Origin: Desulfofundulus luciae
GTDB taxonomy: Bacteria > Bacillota > Desulfotomaculia > Desulfotomaculales > Desulfovirgulaceae
Direction of reading: 5' to 3'
Assembly: GCF_030813795.1 (NCBI RefSeq)
Contig: NZ_JAUSUX010000025.1
Span: 1 to 39,268 of the forward strand
DNA: 39,268 bases
The translations under genes and the position numbers were made by a program. Positions 22,223 through 30,291 of the stretch are shown in pieces. Every line of letters starts with the position of its first letter. The first letter of the stretch is position 1. The notes under the pieces were generated by a model. It was not told where the DNA came from and did no database searches. It was given only the letters and a program-made list of their open reading frames with translations.

Positions 22223-22948
22223 TCATCTCCCCTTCTGCCCTTTGTACTCCCGGCCGGCGTCCACCAGGGCCGCAAAGATACCTAAAAAGCGCCCGTCCCG
22301 CTCCCACATGGTTTCGGGATGCCACTGCACCCCCAGGGCAAAACCCCGGGCGGTGCTTTCTATGGCTTCGATAATACCATCCACGGACCGGGCAGAAACA
22401 ATAAAACCCGGAGCAGGCCGCCGTACCGCCTGGTGGTGAAAGCTGTTCACCCGCACAACCCCTGCACCAAATATAGCGGCCAGGCGGGTGTTTTCCTCCA
22501 CCATAATCCCGTGGGTGGCGCACCAGCGGGGAGCCCGCTGGTGGTGCTTTAAACAACCCGGAACCTGAGTAGCAATATCCTGATAAATATCGCCCCCGGC
22601 GGCAATATTCAATACCTGGGCCCCCCTGCAAATACCCAGGACGGGCAGGCCCAAAGATAACGCCCGGCGGGCCAGGCTCAGCTCAAAGTCGTCCCGCTCC
22701 GGGCTTATTTCTCCACAACCCGGCAGGGGTTCTTCCCCGAAATGGACGGGATCCACATCACCGCCCCCGGAGAGAATTAACCCGTCTAAAAGCTCCGGCC
22801 ATGTATTCAAACCGGCTTCCCTTCCGGTGTACGGCAGCAATAACGGTAACCCGCCGGCGGCTTCCACCGCCCCGGTATAAAAGCGACTTAAAAAAAAGCG
22901 CATTTTTTCCTCATCCCAGGCGCAGGTAATGCCAATTACCGGCAGCAT
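22223..22948 (-). CDS. Gamma-glutamyl-GABA hydrolase-like class I amidotransferase (peptidase C26)
   Basis: A 241-aa member of the PuuD/peptidase C26 family. Cys-His-Glu triad: the nucleophile is in LGICRGAQVLNIAAGG, and the His and Glu are in ALGVQWHPE. The N-terminal PVIGITC and the LDGLILSGGGDVDP segment are typical. The ATG at 22948 has GGGGGTG 5 nt upstream. These enzymes hydrolyse gamma-glutamyl amides such as gamma-glutamyl-GABA. It is the first gene of a pair with the amidohydrolase downstream, and begins shortly after the mazF terminator. Confidence 0.85.
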   Translation of the reverse strand: MLPVIGITCAWDEEKMRFFLSRFYTGAVEAAGGLPLLLPYTGREAGLNTWPELLDGLILSGGGDVDPVHFGEEPLPGCGEISPERDDFELSLARRALSLGLPVLGICRGAQVLNIAAGGDIYQDIATQVPGCLKHHQRAPRWCATHGIMVEENTRLAAIFGAGVVRVNSFHHQAVRRPAPGFIVSARSVDGIIEAIESTARGFALGVQWHPETMWERDGRFLGIFAALVDAGREYKGQKGR

Positions 22949-22975
22949 TAAAGCACCCCCGCTCAAAAAGAAAAA

Positions 22976-22992
22976 GCACCTGCTGCAGGCGC
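22976..22992 (-). terminator. Terminator after mazF
   Basis: GCGCCTG (22986-22992) pairs with CAGGTGC (22976-22982), one G-U pair and a 3-nt loop, followed by TTTTTCTTTTTG. It starts one base after the mazF stop. Confidence 0.7.
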
Positions 22993-22993
22993 T

Positions 22994-23344
22994 CTAGATG
23001 TCCACCAGGCCCAGGCTGATTTCCACGGCATGGTTCACCTTTAGCATAGTTTCGCGGCTTAAGGAGGTGACTTTTTCCATCAGGCGGCTCTTGTCAATGG
23101 TGCGAATCTGTTCCAGCAGGATGACCGAATCCTTCTCCAGCCCACCCGGACTTGCAGGCATTTCCACATGGGTGGGAAGTTTGGCCTTGGCAATTTGAGA
23201 AGTAATGGCTGCCACAATGGTGGTGGGGCTGTACTGGTTGCCGATATCATTTTGAAGGATTAACACGGGGCGGGTACCACCCTGCTCCGAACCCACCACC
23301 GGGCTAAGGTCGGCATAAAAGATGTCGCCACGGCGGACCTGCAT
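22994..23344 (-). CDS. mazF: MazF/EndoA-type mRNA interferase toxin
   Basis: A 116-aa PemK/MazF toxin, a ribonuclease that cuts mRNA at short specific sequences. The N-terminal [20 protein letters not shown] and [20 protein letters not shown] with TSQI match the Bacillus EndoA (NdoA) subfamily closely, as do [23 protein letters not shown] and the C-terminal SLGLV. It lies 4 bp after its antitoxin. In other Firmicutes this pair follows alr; here it follows ilvN. Confidence 0.94.
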   Translation of the reverse strand: MQVRRGDIFYADLSPVVGSEQGGTRPVLILQNDIGNQYSPTTIVAAITSQIAKAKLPTHVEMPASPGGLEKDSVILLEQIRTIDKSRLMEKVTSLSRETMLKVNHAVEISLGLVDI

Positions 23345-23348
23345 TAAT

Positions 23349-23618
23349 TTATTTTACCTCCGCCTTCTCATATTGTCTCACCGTTTTTGCATCCAGCCGG
23401 TAGTGTTCAGCGGCTAATTCCCGGTTGATTTTGGCCATTTCCTGATACCCCTTTTTCATCTGCTCCCGTAGTTGCCGGCGCTTGCGTTCGGCAATGTAGA
23501 AGCGCATGGCCTCCCGGATCAGTTCGCTCCTGTTTAGTCTTTCTGCAGCCACAATCCCGTCTACCTCGGCCAGGAGATTGTCGGGGAGGCTAATCATAAT
23601 TCTCTTCACCTGAGCCAC
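23349..23618 (-). CDS. mazE: MazE/EndoAI-type ribbon-helix-helix antitoxin
   Basis: An 89-aa antitoxin with an N-terminal ribbon-helix-helix ([20 protein letters not shown], then [20 protein letters not shown]) for DNA binding and toxin-neutralising C-terminal helices. The start GTG at 23618 lies 11 nt after GGAGG; an upstream GTG (23630) overlaps that site and is less likely. It autoregulates the pair in known systems. A strong promoter lies 54 bp upstream. Confidence 0.9.
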   Translation of the reverse strand: MAQVKRIMISLPDNLLAEVDGIVAAERLNRSELIREAMRFYIAERKRRQLREQMKKGYQEMAKINRELAAEHYRLDAKTVRQYEKAEVK

Positions 23619-23671
23619 CAGGCTTCTCACCTCCCTAAATTCGACGGCAAAACTACCACTTATAACATAAT

Positions 23672-23700
23672 TATATACACCTGGGCGCGGGTTATGTCAA
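23672..23700 (-). promoter_or_regulatory. Promoter of mazEF
   Basis: TTGACA (23695-23700) on the minus strand with TATATA 17 bp away (23672-23677), or TATAAT 19 bp away. It begins just after the ilvN stop. Confidence 0.7.
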
Positions 23701-23724
23701 TACCTGGTTGAAAAGGGGTATTAT

Positions 23725-24228
23725 TTACTGCTCCTGATAATACTTGGCTGCTCCCGGACCACGGCACAGGGCAATTTTACCCGTACGCACCATTTCAACA
23801 ATGCCATGATCTTCCAGCACCGCGCACAGGGCGTTGATCTTTTCCTCATCGCCCGTCAGTTCAATAACCATTGTTTCCCGGTTGACGTCCACAATGTTCG
23901 CCCGGAAGATTTCGACAATATCGACAATGTCGGAGCGGCGGGCCGCATCAGCCTTCACCTTGATCAGGGCCAGCTCCCGCTCAATGGATTCACTGCTGTG
24001 CAATTCCTGAATCTTGATCACGTCCACCAGCTTGGACAGTTGTTTAACTACTTGATCCAGTTCCCGGTCGTCCCCGTTAACCACAATGGTAATGCGGGTG
24101 ATGTCCGGCTCCTCGGTGTAACCGGCGGCAATACTTTCTATATTGAATACCCTCCTGCTCAACAGGCCGGAAATCCGGGCCAGCACCCCCGGCTTGTTCA
24201 GCACCAGCACCGCCAAGGTATGTTTCAC
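23725..24228 (-). CDS. ilvN: Acetolactate synthase small subunit
   Basis: A 167-aa regulatory subunit of acetolactate synthase, which mediates valine feedback inhibition in branched-chain amino acid synthesis. The N-terminal ACT domain reads HTLAVLVLNKPGVLARISGL, then FNIESIAAGYTEEPDITRIT; the second ACT-like half contains ALIKVKAD, IVDVNRETMVIELTGDEEKI and VEMVRTGKIAL. The GTG start has GGGGGATAGG upstream. No ilvB, ilvC or leu gene is near, so the subunit is separated from its catalytic partner. Confidence 0.93.
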   Translation of the reverse strand: MKHTLAVLVLNKPGVLARISGLLSRRVFNIESIAAGYTEEPDITRITIVVNGDDRELDQVVKQLSKLVDVIKIQELHSSESIERELALIKVKADAARRSDIVDIVEIFRANIVDVNRETMVIELTGDEEKINALCAVLEDHGIVEMVRTGKIALCRGPGAAKYYQEQ

Positions 24229-24259
24229 GCCTATCCCCCCGTTTTCCTGGAATATATTT

Positions 24260-24287
24260 ATTTTAACATAAAACCCATACTGTTGAA
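24260..24287 (-). promoter_or_regulatory. Possible promoter of ilvN
   Basis: TTCAAC (24282-24287) and TAAAAT (24260-24265) are 16 bp apart on the minus strand, about 25 nt before the start codon. The -35 match is weak. Confidence 0.35.
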
Positions 24288-24358
24288 TACCGGATTAACG
24301 TATGGACGGTGCACGGGGATAACACCTGACAGGCCTTTTTCCTCCCGCAATAATCCAG

Positions 24359-24558
24359 GTAAATATTCAGTGAACCCAGTTGGATGCGGCCCAGCACTCA
24401 CCCAAATATGACTTTGCTCCCGGTGTTTCAGGTTTAATTGACACATCCGGTTTTGGGAAGAGCCAGTGCCACGGTGAGTGCTGGGTCCCCGCTCACTCCA
24501 GTGCTTCGCGTAAGATGCGCGCCGCATCCTCGTCATAACGGTTTTACTGAATATTTAC
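24359..24558. mobile_element. IS66-like MITE (200 bp) with 8-bp target duplication
   Basis: GTAAATATTCAGT at 24359-24371 is the exact inverted copy of ACTGAATATTTAC at 24546-24558. Immediately outside on both sides is TAATCCAG (24351-24358 and 24559-24566), a perfect 8-bp duplication. IS66-family elements have ends beginning GTAA and make 8-bp duplications, so this is probably a non-autonomous relative; no transposase is coded inside. An inner 13-bp inverted repeat, CCCAGCACTCACC, lies at 24390-24402 with its complement at 24474-24486. It occupies the gap between ilvN and the glutamate synthase genes. Confidence 0.75.
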
Positions 24559-24604
24559 TAATCCAGACCGGGGAACTTTTGCAGTACTTGTGGCTGAAAA
24601 AAAA

Positions 24605-24640
24605 GCAACGCTTCCCGACAAACGGCGTGAGAAGCGCTGC
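24605..24640 (-). terminator. Terminator of the glutamate synthase operon
   Basis: GCAGCGCTTC (24631-24640) pairs with GAAGCGTTGC (24605-24614), followed by TTTTTTTTC. It lies 20 nt after the stop of the last gene. Confidence 0.85.
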
Positions 24641-24659
24641 CTGTGCTACCGGCAATAAG

Positions 24660-25511
24660 CTAATAGGCGTAAATCCTGCCGTAAGGTCTTTTGGATACCG
24701 GCATCAGTTTGACAAAACGGTCATTCAGGATGTTTTCCGCATTGAGGTTAAAATGCCGGGCAAATTCACCAACGTACCGGTGTAAAAGCCGGCGGTCCTT
24801 GTCATCCAGCTCCAGCACGCCCACTTCCTTGCCCAGCTGGTAGGGGGCAACCTCTCCCCGCAGGTAAATTACCCCTCCGTGCATGCCCGTGCCGATATAA
24901 TGGGCGTGGTGACGCTCGCCCGGCTTAAGGTTTAAGCCCAGCAGAATTACAATACCCCCGGCCATGTACTCGCCAAAAAAGTCCTGGGCCGTCCCGCCGA
25001 TTACCAGTACCGGCACCTTGCCGGTATACTCCTTCATATGAATGGCCGCCCGGTAACCGACGCTGTCCCGGATAAAAATCCTGCCGCCGCGCATGGCCAT
25101 GGCCACGATATCCCCTGCCCGCCCGTGAACCACGATCTCGCCGTCATCCATGGTATTGCCCACCCCGTCCTGGGCGTTGCCGTGCACCACAATGCGGTGC
25201 CCGGCCAGGAAAGCTCCCAGGTCATTGCCCGGAGTGGAGTAAATGTGAATTTCTATTTTGCCGTCCTGCTGTGGGAGGAAGAGCCGCGTCCCGATGTAAC
25301 GCTGGCCGCAAACGTTCAGCAGGGTGATCCTGCGGGCGCCGGAAAGGGCCGCTTCCCGGATCAGATCATTTATTTCCTTGTGCACAAGATCCCGGGCGTC
25401 TATTTCCGCCTCCTGTCCATCTATTGAAAGGCGGCTTCTCAGTTCATCAAGGGATCTAACACCACCCAAAAACATTTCCCGCAACCCATATCGGGCACAG
25501 CTTACCGCCAT
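24660..25511 (-). CDS. Glutamate synthase alpha domain 3 (GXGXG) subunit
   Basis: A 283-aa protein equal to the C-terminal GXGXG beta-helix domain of glutamate synthase large subunit, encoded separately as in archaea and many anaerobes. Successive turns are visible: GRRIVVHGNAQDGVGNTM-like HRIVVHGNAQDGVGNTM, DGEIVVHGRAGDIVAMAMRG, GRIFIRDSVGYRAAIHM, VLVIGGTAQDFFGEYMAGG and GTGMHGGVIYLRG. It has no catalytic centre of its own but scaffolds the complex. It lies 4 bp after the FMN subunit. Confidence 0.9.
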   Translation of the reverse strand: MAVSCARYGLREMFLGGVRSLDELRSRLSIDGQEAEIDARDLVHKEINDLIREAALSGARRITLLNVCGQRYIGTRLFLPQQDGKIEIHIYSTPGNDLGAFLAGHRIVVHGNAQDGVGNTMDDGEIVVHGRAGDIVAMAMRGGRIFIRDSVGYRAAIHMKEYTGKVPVLVIGGTAQDFFGEYMAGGIVILLGLNLKPGERHHAHYIGTGMHGGVIYLRGEVAPYQLGKEVGVLELDDKDRRLLHRYVGEFARHFNLNAENILNDRFVKLMPVSKRPYGRIYAY

Positions 25512-25515
25512 GTTC

Positions 25516-27030
25516 TCACTCCCCCGCTCCTTTTACTCCCAGCACGTCCAGTTCCCAGCCCTCCAGACCTACCCCGCGCAGGTGTTCCCGGTTGCCTCGC
25601 AGGCTTTCAATGGCGTTAATGCCCATGCCGCCCAGCATTTCCTTGATCTCATGGCTCCAGCCCCGCAGCAGGTTGACCAGCCGCTGGCTGGCGATTTCCG
25701 GGTTCAGGCGGCGGGTGAGGTAGGGATCCTGGGTGCAGATACCCCAGGCACATTTGCCGGTATAGCATTTCTGGCACAGGGTACAGCCCATGGCCACCAG
25801 TGCCGCCGAACCGATGTACACCGCGTCCGCTCCCAGGGCAATGGCTTTGACCACGTCTGCACTGCAGCGGATACCACTGGCCGCAATGATGGAGCACTTG
25901 TGCCTGATGCCCTCTTCCCGCAGCCGCCGGTCCACTGCCGCTAAAGCCAGCTCGATGGGAATACCCACATTATCCCGGATGGCTTTGGGCGCGGCACCGG
26001 TACCGCCCCGCAGGCCGTCAATGGCTACGATATCTGCCCCGGCCCTGACTATGCCGGAGGCAATGGCCGCCACGTTGTGCACCGCCGCAATCTTGACGGA
26101 AACCGGCTTTTCGTAGTTGGTGGCCTCCTTTAAGGCATAGATGAGCATGGACAGGTCTTCAATGGAATAAATATCATGTTGCGGCGCCGGGGAGAGGGCA
26201 TCGGTACCTTCAGGGATCATCCGGGTCAGGGCAATGTTGGCCGCCACCTTTTCTCCCGGCAGGTGACCGCCAATACCCGGTTTGGCCCCCTGGCCGATCT
26301 TGATTTCCACCATGGCCGCCGAGTTTAAATACTCCGGGTCCACCCCAAAGCGCCCGCTGGCACACTGCACGATGGCATTTTGGCCGAACTTTTCCCGCAT
26401 TTCCCGGGGCAGACCGCCTTCACCCGTATTGAAGAGGGTGCCGAACTCTTTAGCGGCCATGGCCAGGGACACAAAAGCCTGGTAGCTGATGGCACCGTAG
26501 GACATGGCCGAGAAAAGAATGGGTGTTTCTACAGGCACATTGGGTGAAAGCCGGGAGGTAATGGACACTTTGTCCCCACATACTTCCACTTCCAGGGTGT
26601 CCGGCTTGCGCCCCAGGTAAGTACGCAATTCCATGGGCTCCCGCAGCGGGTCAATGGAAGGGTTGGTTACCTGGGAGGCATTCAGGACCAGGTGGTCCCA
26701 GTAAATCCGGTAGGGCTTGTCATTGCCGCTGCCGGTCAGAATAACCCCTCCGGTCTCGGCCTGTTTCTTTAAATCCTGCAGCTTCTCCCTGGTCCAGCTT
26801 GCATTTGGACGATAGGTCGTCGGGTGCGGGTATACAGAAAGGGCGTTGGTGGGGCAGAACACCACACAACGCTGGCACCCCACACACGGGCTTTCATCGC
26901 TGAACATGAGGTCCAGTTCTGGATCGTAATGGTGAACCCCGTTGGGACATTGCCGCTCACAGACCCGGCACTTTATACACCGGTCACTGCGGCGTTCTAC
27001 CAGAAACTCGGGTAACAGATGGGAAAACAT
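25516..27030 (-). CDS. Glutamate synthase FMN/[Fe-S] catalytic subunit
   Basis: A 504-aa archaeal-type glutamate synthase central subunit, which forms glutamate from 2-oxoglutarate and ammonia. N-terminal ferredoxin domain: CIKCRVCERQCP (about 18-29) and CVGCQRCVVFCP (about 51-62). The FMN barrel follows, with PILFSAMSYGAIS, TGEGGLPREM, KIGQGAKPGIGGHLPG, VSVKIAAVHN and AIDGLRGGTGAAP. Close to the end are the 3Fe-4S type cysteines MGCTLCQKCYTGKCAWGICT. The position between the glutaminase and GXGXG genes completes the split enzyme. A 55-bp MITE lies just upstream, between this gene and its operon partner. Confidence 0.93.
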   Translation of the reverse strand: MFSHLLPEFLVERRSDRCIKCRVCERQCPNGVHHYDPELDLMFSDESPCVGCQRCVVFCPTNALSVYPHPTTYRPNASWTREKLQDLKKQAETGGVILTGSGNDKPYRIYWDHLVLNASQVTNPSIDPLREPMELRTYLGRKPDTLEVEVCGDKVSITSRLSPNVPVETPILFSAMSYGAISYQAFVSLAMAAKEFGTLFNTGEGGLPREMREKFGQNAIVQCASGRFGVDPEYLNSAAMVEIKIGQGAKPGIGGHLPGEKVAANIALTRMIPEGTDALSPAPQHDIYSIEDLSMLIYALKEATNYEKPVSVKIAAVHNVAAIASGIVRAGADIVAIDGLRGGTGAAPKAIRDNVGIPIELALAAVDRRLREEGIRHKCSIIAASGIRCSADVVKAIALGADAVYIGSAALVAMGCTLCQKCYTGKCAWGICTQDPYLTRRLNPEIASQRLVNLLRGWSHEIKEMLGGMGINAIESLRGNREHLRGVGLEGWELDVLGVKGAGE

Positions 27031-27064
27031 GCTATCTCACCCTCATTATGTGTGATCTTGTTGG

Positions 27065-27119
27065 GTATTTGTTCAGTGACCCTATGGTGCCAATGGTAGC
27101 AGCTTTACTGAACAATTAC
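27065..27119. mobile_element. Short IS66-like MITE (55 bp) inside the glutamate synthase operon
   Basis: GTATTTGTTCAGT (27065-27077) and ACTGAACAATTAC (27107-27119) are inverted copies with one mismatch. Just outside are CTTGTTGG (27057-27064) and CTTGCTGG (27120-27127), 7 of 8 identical, which looks like an aged 8-bp target duplication. The ends resemble those of the 200-bp element at 24359-24558 (TTCAGTGA.CCC inner left arm, TTCAGTAAA inner right arm). It sits between two genes of one operon and carries no terminator. Confidence 0.65.
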
Positions 27120-27145
27120 CTTGCTGGTTACATCCGGGGTGAATG

Positions 27146-28285
27146 TTACACGGCACGGGCCAGGCTGGCCAGATGGTCTCTGGTATGCAGCCGGGCCACT
27201 ACCGGCTCGCCCCCCGGCGGCGTCCAGGCCAGGTCCAGCCGGGGAGCCACGGCCCGGATGGCCGCTTCTTCAGAGGAAAGAAAGACAAAGTCTCCTGCAG
27301 CGGCAGCAGTAATGGGCCGCAATCTGATGCGGTCGGTCAGGCCGAACATTTCGTTATGATGGGCGACGATAACCGTAAAGGGACCGTTCATCAACAGAGG
27401 GGCGTAGGCCATGCGCAGGGTCTTATAAAGCTCCCGGCGTCCCGGTTCCATATGCTCAATGATGTCCCACATGGGGGCGGCGAAGATCCTGGACACCACC
27501 TCTATGGGCAGGCCCTGCCGGCGCATGAGCAGGTCCACGGCATAGGCCATCACTTCCGTATCCGTATAAAGGGTACAGTAGTAGCCAAACATTTCCAGAT
27601 AACGCCGGTTGGTGCCGTAGGAAGAGATCTCACCGTTATGCACCACCGTCCAGTCCAGGATGGAAAAAGGGTGTGCCCCGCCCCACCATCCAGGCGTATT
27701 GGTGGGGAAACGGCTGTGGGCGGTCCAGATGTATCCTTTGTACAGCCGGTCAAGCATGAAGTAATCGGCAATCTCCTCGGGGAAACCCACCCCTTTAAAA
27801 ACGCCCATGTCCTTCCCGGAAGAAAAGACGTATGCACCATCGATCCGGGTGTTGATGTACATCACTTTTTCCACCACGAACTCATCATCTGACAGGTTAT
27901 TTTCTTCTTCCAGGTGCTGGCGGGGAGATACGAAATAACGCCACACCACCGGCGGATTCAGAACCGTGGCCTTTTTATTAGTGGGGATTTCTTCATCATA
28001 GACCACGTGGAAATGGTCGGCCAGAAATTCATCCACTATTTCTTTGGCCCCCAGTTGTTGACGCTCAAACATGATGTGCAGGGCGTAGTAATCCTTGTAT
28101 TCCGGGTAAAGCCCGTAAATGGCAAAACCGCCGCCCAGGCCGTTACCCCGAACTTTCATGTTGACCATGGCGTTTATGGCCATTTCCCCGCCAAACCTTT
28201 CCCCGGTCGTGTTCATTACTCCAAACAAACCGCAGGCCTGGGAATCTTTTTCAGGCAGATAACGCTCACTGATTTGCGGCCGCAT
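27146..28285 (-). CDS. Glutamate synthase glutaminase (class II amidotransferase) subunit
   Basis: A 379-aa class II glutamine amidotransferase that releases ammonia from glutamine for glutamate synthase. It lacks an N-terminal nucleophile start: Cys18 sits in SQACGLFGVM, so about 17 residues must be removed or the form differs, as in other split enzymes of this group. Other family segments are MKVRGNGLGGGFAIYG, WTAHSRFPTNTPGWWGGAHP and TVVHNGEISSYGTNRRYLEM, then TDTEVMAY. It overlaps the oxidoreductase upstream by 20 bp. Confidence 0.92.
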   Translation of the reverse strand: MRPQISERYLPEKDSQACGLFGVMNTTGERFGGEMAINAMVNMKVRGNGLGGGFAIYGLYPEYKDYYALHIMFERQQLGAKEIVDEFLADHFHVVYDEEIPTNKKATVLNPPVVWRYFVSPRQHLEEENNLSDDEFVVEKVMYINTRIDGAYVFSSGKDMGVFKGVGFPEEIADYFMLDRLYKGYIWTAHSRFPTNTPGWWGGAHPFSILDWTVVHNGEISSYGTNRRYLEMFGYYCTLYTDTEVMAYAVDLLMRRQGLPIEVVSRIFAAPMWDIIEHMEPGRRELYKTLRMAYAPLLMNGPFTVIVAHHNEMFGLTDRIRLRPITAAAAGDFVFLSSEEAAIRAVAPRLDLAWTPPGGEPVVARLHTRDHLASLARAV

Positions 28286-29573
28286 GTTCGCTTATCACTC
28301 CTTCATCACTCAATAGCTCCCGTCTTAAGCCTTCCGGAATGGTCAGATAACCGAATTCCCTCTCCAGGAGCTTCTCTTTAAAGGAAGTAACGGCGCAACC
28401 CCGGCGCATCAGGTGAAGGAAGATACCCGCCCGGGCAATCCCGGTCACCAGGGTAAACCCGTAAATGCGGTCGTCCTTCAACACAAATCTCCGGTAGCTG
28501 CGGGAGCCGGCATCAAAACGGCTGACAACCTCAAAGCCATCCTTTTCACCTGCCGTGTTGAGACCGGCCGTGATTATGTTCAGGTCGAAAAAGTGCATGG
28601 CATTCATAGAGGTGGCCCGGTCGTATTCCCGCTTCATACCCAGCATGTTGTACGCGGCCACCCGGCCGCCGGCGTAGGCATTAGGCCACAGGGGCAGCAC
28701 GCGCCGGTTACCCATCAGGAAGTCGTAAACTTCGGCACAGTCTCCACAGGCATAAACATCTGCAGCGGATGTTTCCATCTGTTGATTCACCAGAATACCC
28801 CGGTTTACGGCCAGCCCGGCTTCCCTGGCCAGGTCCACCCGGGGGACCACACCCACGGCCACCACCAGCAGGTCGCAGGGGAGGGAAGTACCGTCGGTAA
28901 GCACCACTCCGGTGGCCCGCTCCCCGCCCTGGACTTCTTTAAAGGTGGTTCCGGTATATATGGCCACGCCGGACCGGCGGAAGGCCTCCTCAATCAGCCG
29001 GGAGGTAAACTCATCCACCACCGGCGCCAGCACCCGGGGAGCCAGTTCCACCACGCTAACCTCCAAACCCTTTTTATGCAGTGCCTCGGCAGCCATAAGG
29101 CCGATGATCCCCCCACCGAGTACCACCACCCGGCCCGCCGACGGGAGCAACCGGCTGATGCGCTGCAGGTCCTGCAACGCCACAAAGTTACAGATGTTCT
29201 CTTTTTCCGTATCCAGTCCCGGTACGGGGGGTACAATGGGCCGCCCGCCGGTGGCCAGCAGCAGCTTTCCATAGGAGATGATCCGGCCGTCATCCAGCTT
29301 TACCACGTGTCCGGCCGTATCCAGGCCCACCGCCCGCCGGCCGAGCACAGGGGTAACTCCCAGACGATCATAGAAATCCACCGGGCGGTAGAGCATTTTC
29401 TCTACGGGCACTTCCTGATCCAGGTAATAGGGCAGCAGGGCCCGCGAATAAACATGGTGTGGTTCTTCCCCGATAACGGCTATGGAACTGCTTTTATCGA
29501 AAGAACGCAGGGTTTCAAGGCAGCCCACCGCACCCACCGAGTTACCAACGATCAGATAATCAAACCTCTCCAT
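28266..29573 (-). CDS. NAD(P)H-dependent FAD oxidoreductase of the glt operon
   Basis: A 435-aa pyridine-nucleotide-disulfide-type reductase related to rubredoxin and nitrite reductase NADH components. FAD motif GNSVGAVG near residue 11; SRALLPYYL; the mid-chain LLLATGGRP; the NAD(P)H motif GGGIIGLMAAEAL; and the FAD-binding VYACGDCAEV. It probably feeds NAD(P)H electrons through the ferredoxin gene upstream to the FMN glutamate synthase subunit, replacing GltD. It lies 15 bp after the ferredoxin gene. Confidence 0.88.
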   Translation of the reverse strand: MERFDYLIVGNSVGAVGCLETLRSFDKSSSIAVIGEEPHHVYSRALLPYYLDQEVPVEKMLYRPVDFYDRLGVTPVLGRRAVGLDTAGHVVKLDDGRIISYGKLLLATGGRPIVPPVPGLDTEKENICNFVALQDLQRISRLLPSAGRVVVLGGGIIGLMAAEALHKKGLEVSVVELAPRVLAPVVDEFTSRLIEEAFRRSGVAIYTGTTFKEVQGGERATGVVLTDGTSLPCDLLVVAVGVVPRVDLAREAGLAVNRGILVNQQMETSAADVYACGDCAEVYDFLMGNRRVLPLWPNAYAGGRVAAYNMLGMKREYDRATSMNAMHFFDLNIITAGLNTAGEKDGFEVVSRFDAGSRSYRRFVLKDDRIYGFTLVTGIARAGIFLHLMRRGCAVTSFKEKLLEREFGYLTIPEGLRRELLSDEGVISEHAAANQ

Positions 29574-29588
29574 AAGCTTCCTCCTTGC

Positions 29589-30035
29589 CTAACTGGTGAA
29601 CGAATCCTGGTAAACCAGAGCCCGGTTGGGACACTGCTTCACGCAGGCCGGTTCTCCCATTTCCTTACACAGATCGCACCTGGCTACTTTACGGTTGACT
29701 TCATCCATGACCACTGCCCCGTAGGGACAGGCCATAACGCAGCTGTAGCAGCCCACACAGCGGCCGGCATCGTGTTCCACCCGGCCGGTGAGGGGATCCC
29801 TGTACAGTGCCCCGCTGATGCATGCCTCCACGCAGGACGGTTCGTTACAGTGCCGGCAATGCACGGGGAGGGTAAAGGGCAGGTTTTCTTCCACCACCAC
29901 CCGGGGTACCGGACGTGGTGTTTCATGGAGAAATGCTTTGAGAATGTTTTTACTGCGTGAATGTGCCACCACGCACCAGACCTCACACAGGTGGCAACCA
30001 ATACAGACTTCCGGTTTGGCCACAACTCGAGGCAT
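29589..30035 (-). CDS. Multi-cluster 4Fe-4S ferredoxin subunit
   Basis: A 148-aa DMSO-reductase-type electron-transfer protein (HycB/CooF-like) with four cysteine groups: CIGCHLCEVWC near 11-21, CRHCNEPSCVEAC near 59-71, CVGCYSCVMACP near 93-104 and CDLCKEMGEPACVKQCP near 119-135. It should hold four [4Fe-4S] clusters and hand electrons to the flavin oxidoreductase or FMN subunit of glutamate synthase. It is the first gene of the operon, behind an ANTAR-type leader. Its exact function is inferred from position. Confidence 0.88.
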   Translation of the reverse strand: MPRVVAKPEVCIGCHLCEVWCVVAHSRSKNILKAFLHETPRPVPRVVVEENLPFTLPVHCRHCNEPSCVEACISGALYRDPLTGRVEHDAGRCVGCYSCVMACPYGAVVMDEVNRKVARCDLCKEMGEPACVKQCPNRALVYQDSFTS

Positions 30036-30075
30036 GTCCGTCGCTCCTTCCCCGATAGACTATAGACTAAGGTGG

Positions 30076-30138
30076 TTAAAAGTGGTTAAAAAGAGTAAAA
30101 AAAAGCCCACGGCAGGCCTGTGGGATGGAAAGGGACAT
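30076..30138 (-). CDS. Possible 20-aa leader ORF overlapping the glt terminator
   Basis: ATG at 30138 with AGGAGG 4 nt upstream opens MSLSIPQACRGLFFTLFNHF and stops at a TAA. The site and ATG lie in the loop of the terminator hairpin and the coding region runs through its 3' arm and T-tract. It may be a leader peptide, or the AGGAGG may be fortuitous. Confidence 0.25.
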   Translation of the reverse strand: MSLSIPQACRGLFFTLFNHF

Positions 30139-30209
30139 TTTCCTCCTGGAAAGGTGACCTGCACGTGGGCCTCGTTGCCCTCGTTGTCCCGGCACACCGT
30201 TGTACCGGG
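30105..30209 (-). promoter_or_regulatory. ANTAR-responsive leader and terminator of the glt operon
   Basis: Minus-strand RNA. Hairpin P1 (30188-30209): 8-bp stem CCCGGTAC/GTGCCGGG with hexaloop AACGGT. Hairpin P2 (30167-30180): GGGC/GCCC with hexaloop AACGAG. Both loops have A at position 1 and G at position 4, the ANTAR recognition pattern. The 3' arm of P2 also pairs with GGC/GTGGGC downstream: GCCCACGTGCAGG (30158-30170) with CCTGCCGTGGGC (30105-30116), followed by T8. P2 and the terminator are thus mutually exclusive, so binding of an ANTAR protein to P1-P2 would prevent termination. Confidence 0.75.
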
Positions 30210-30291
30210 TTTCGCTTGTTTTATTATTGTCGCCCACCTCGGGTAGCGGGCGTTCCCCGTCGCCCGGTGCTCCGGCCTGGAGCGAGCAAGC

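Noticed and set aside
28413-29960. 515-codon plus-strand open frame opposite the glt oxidoreductase and ferredoxin
   Set aside because: Antisense shadow; the minus-strand genes have full family motifs, and this frame has none.
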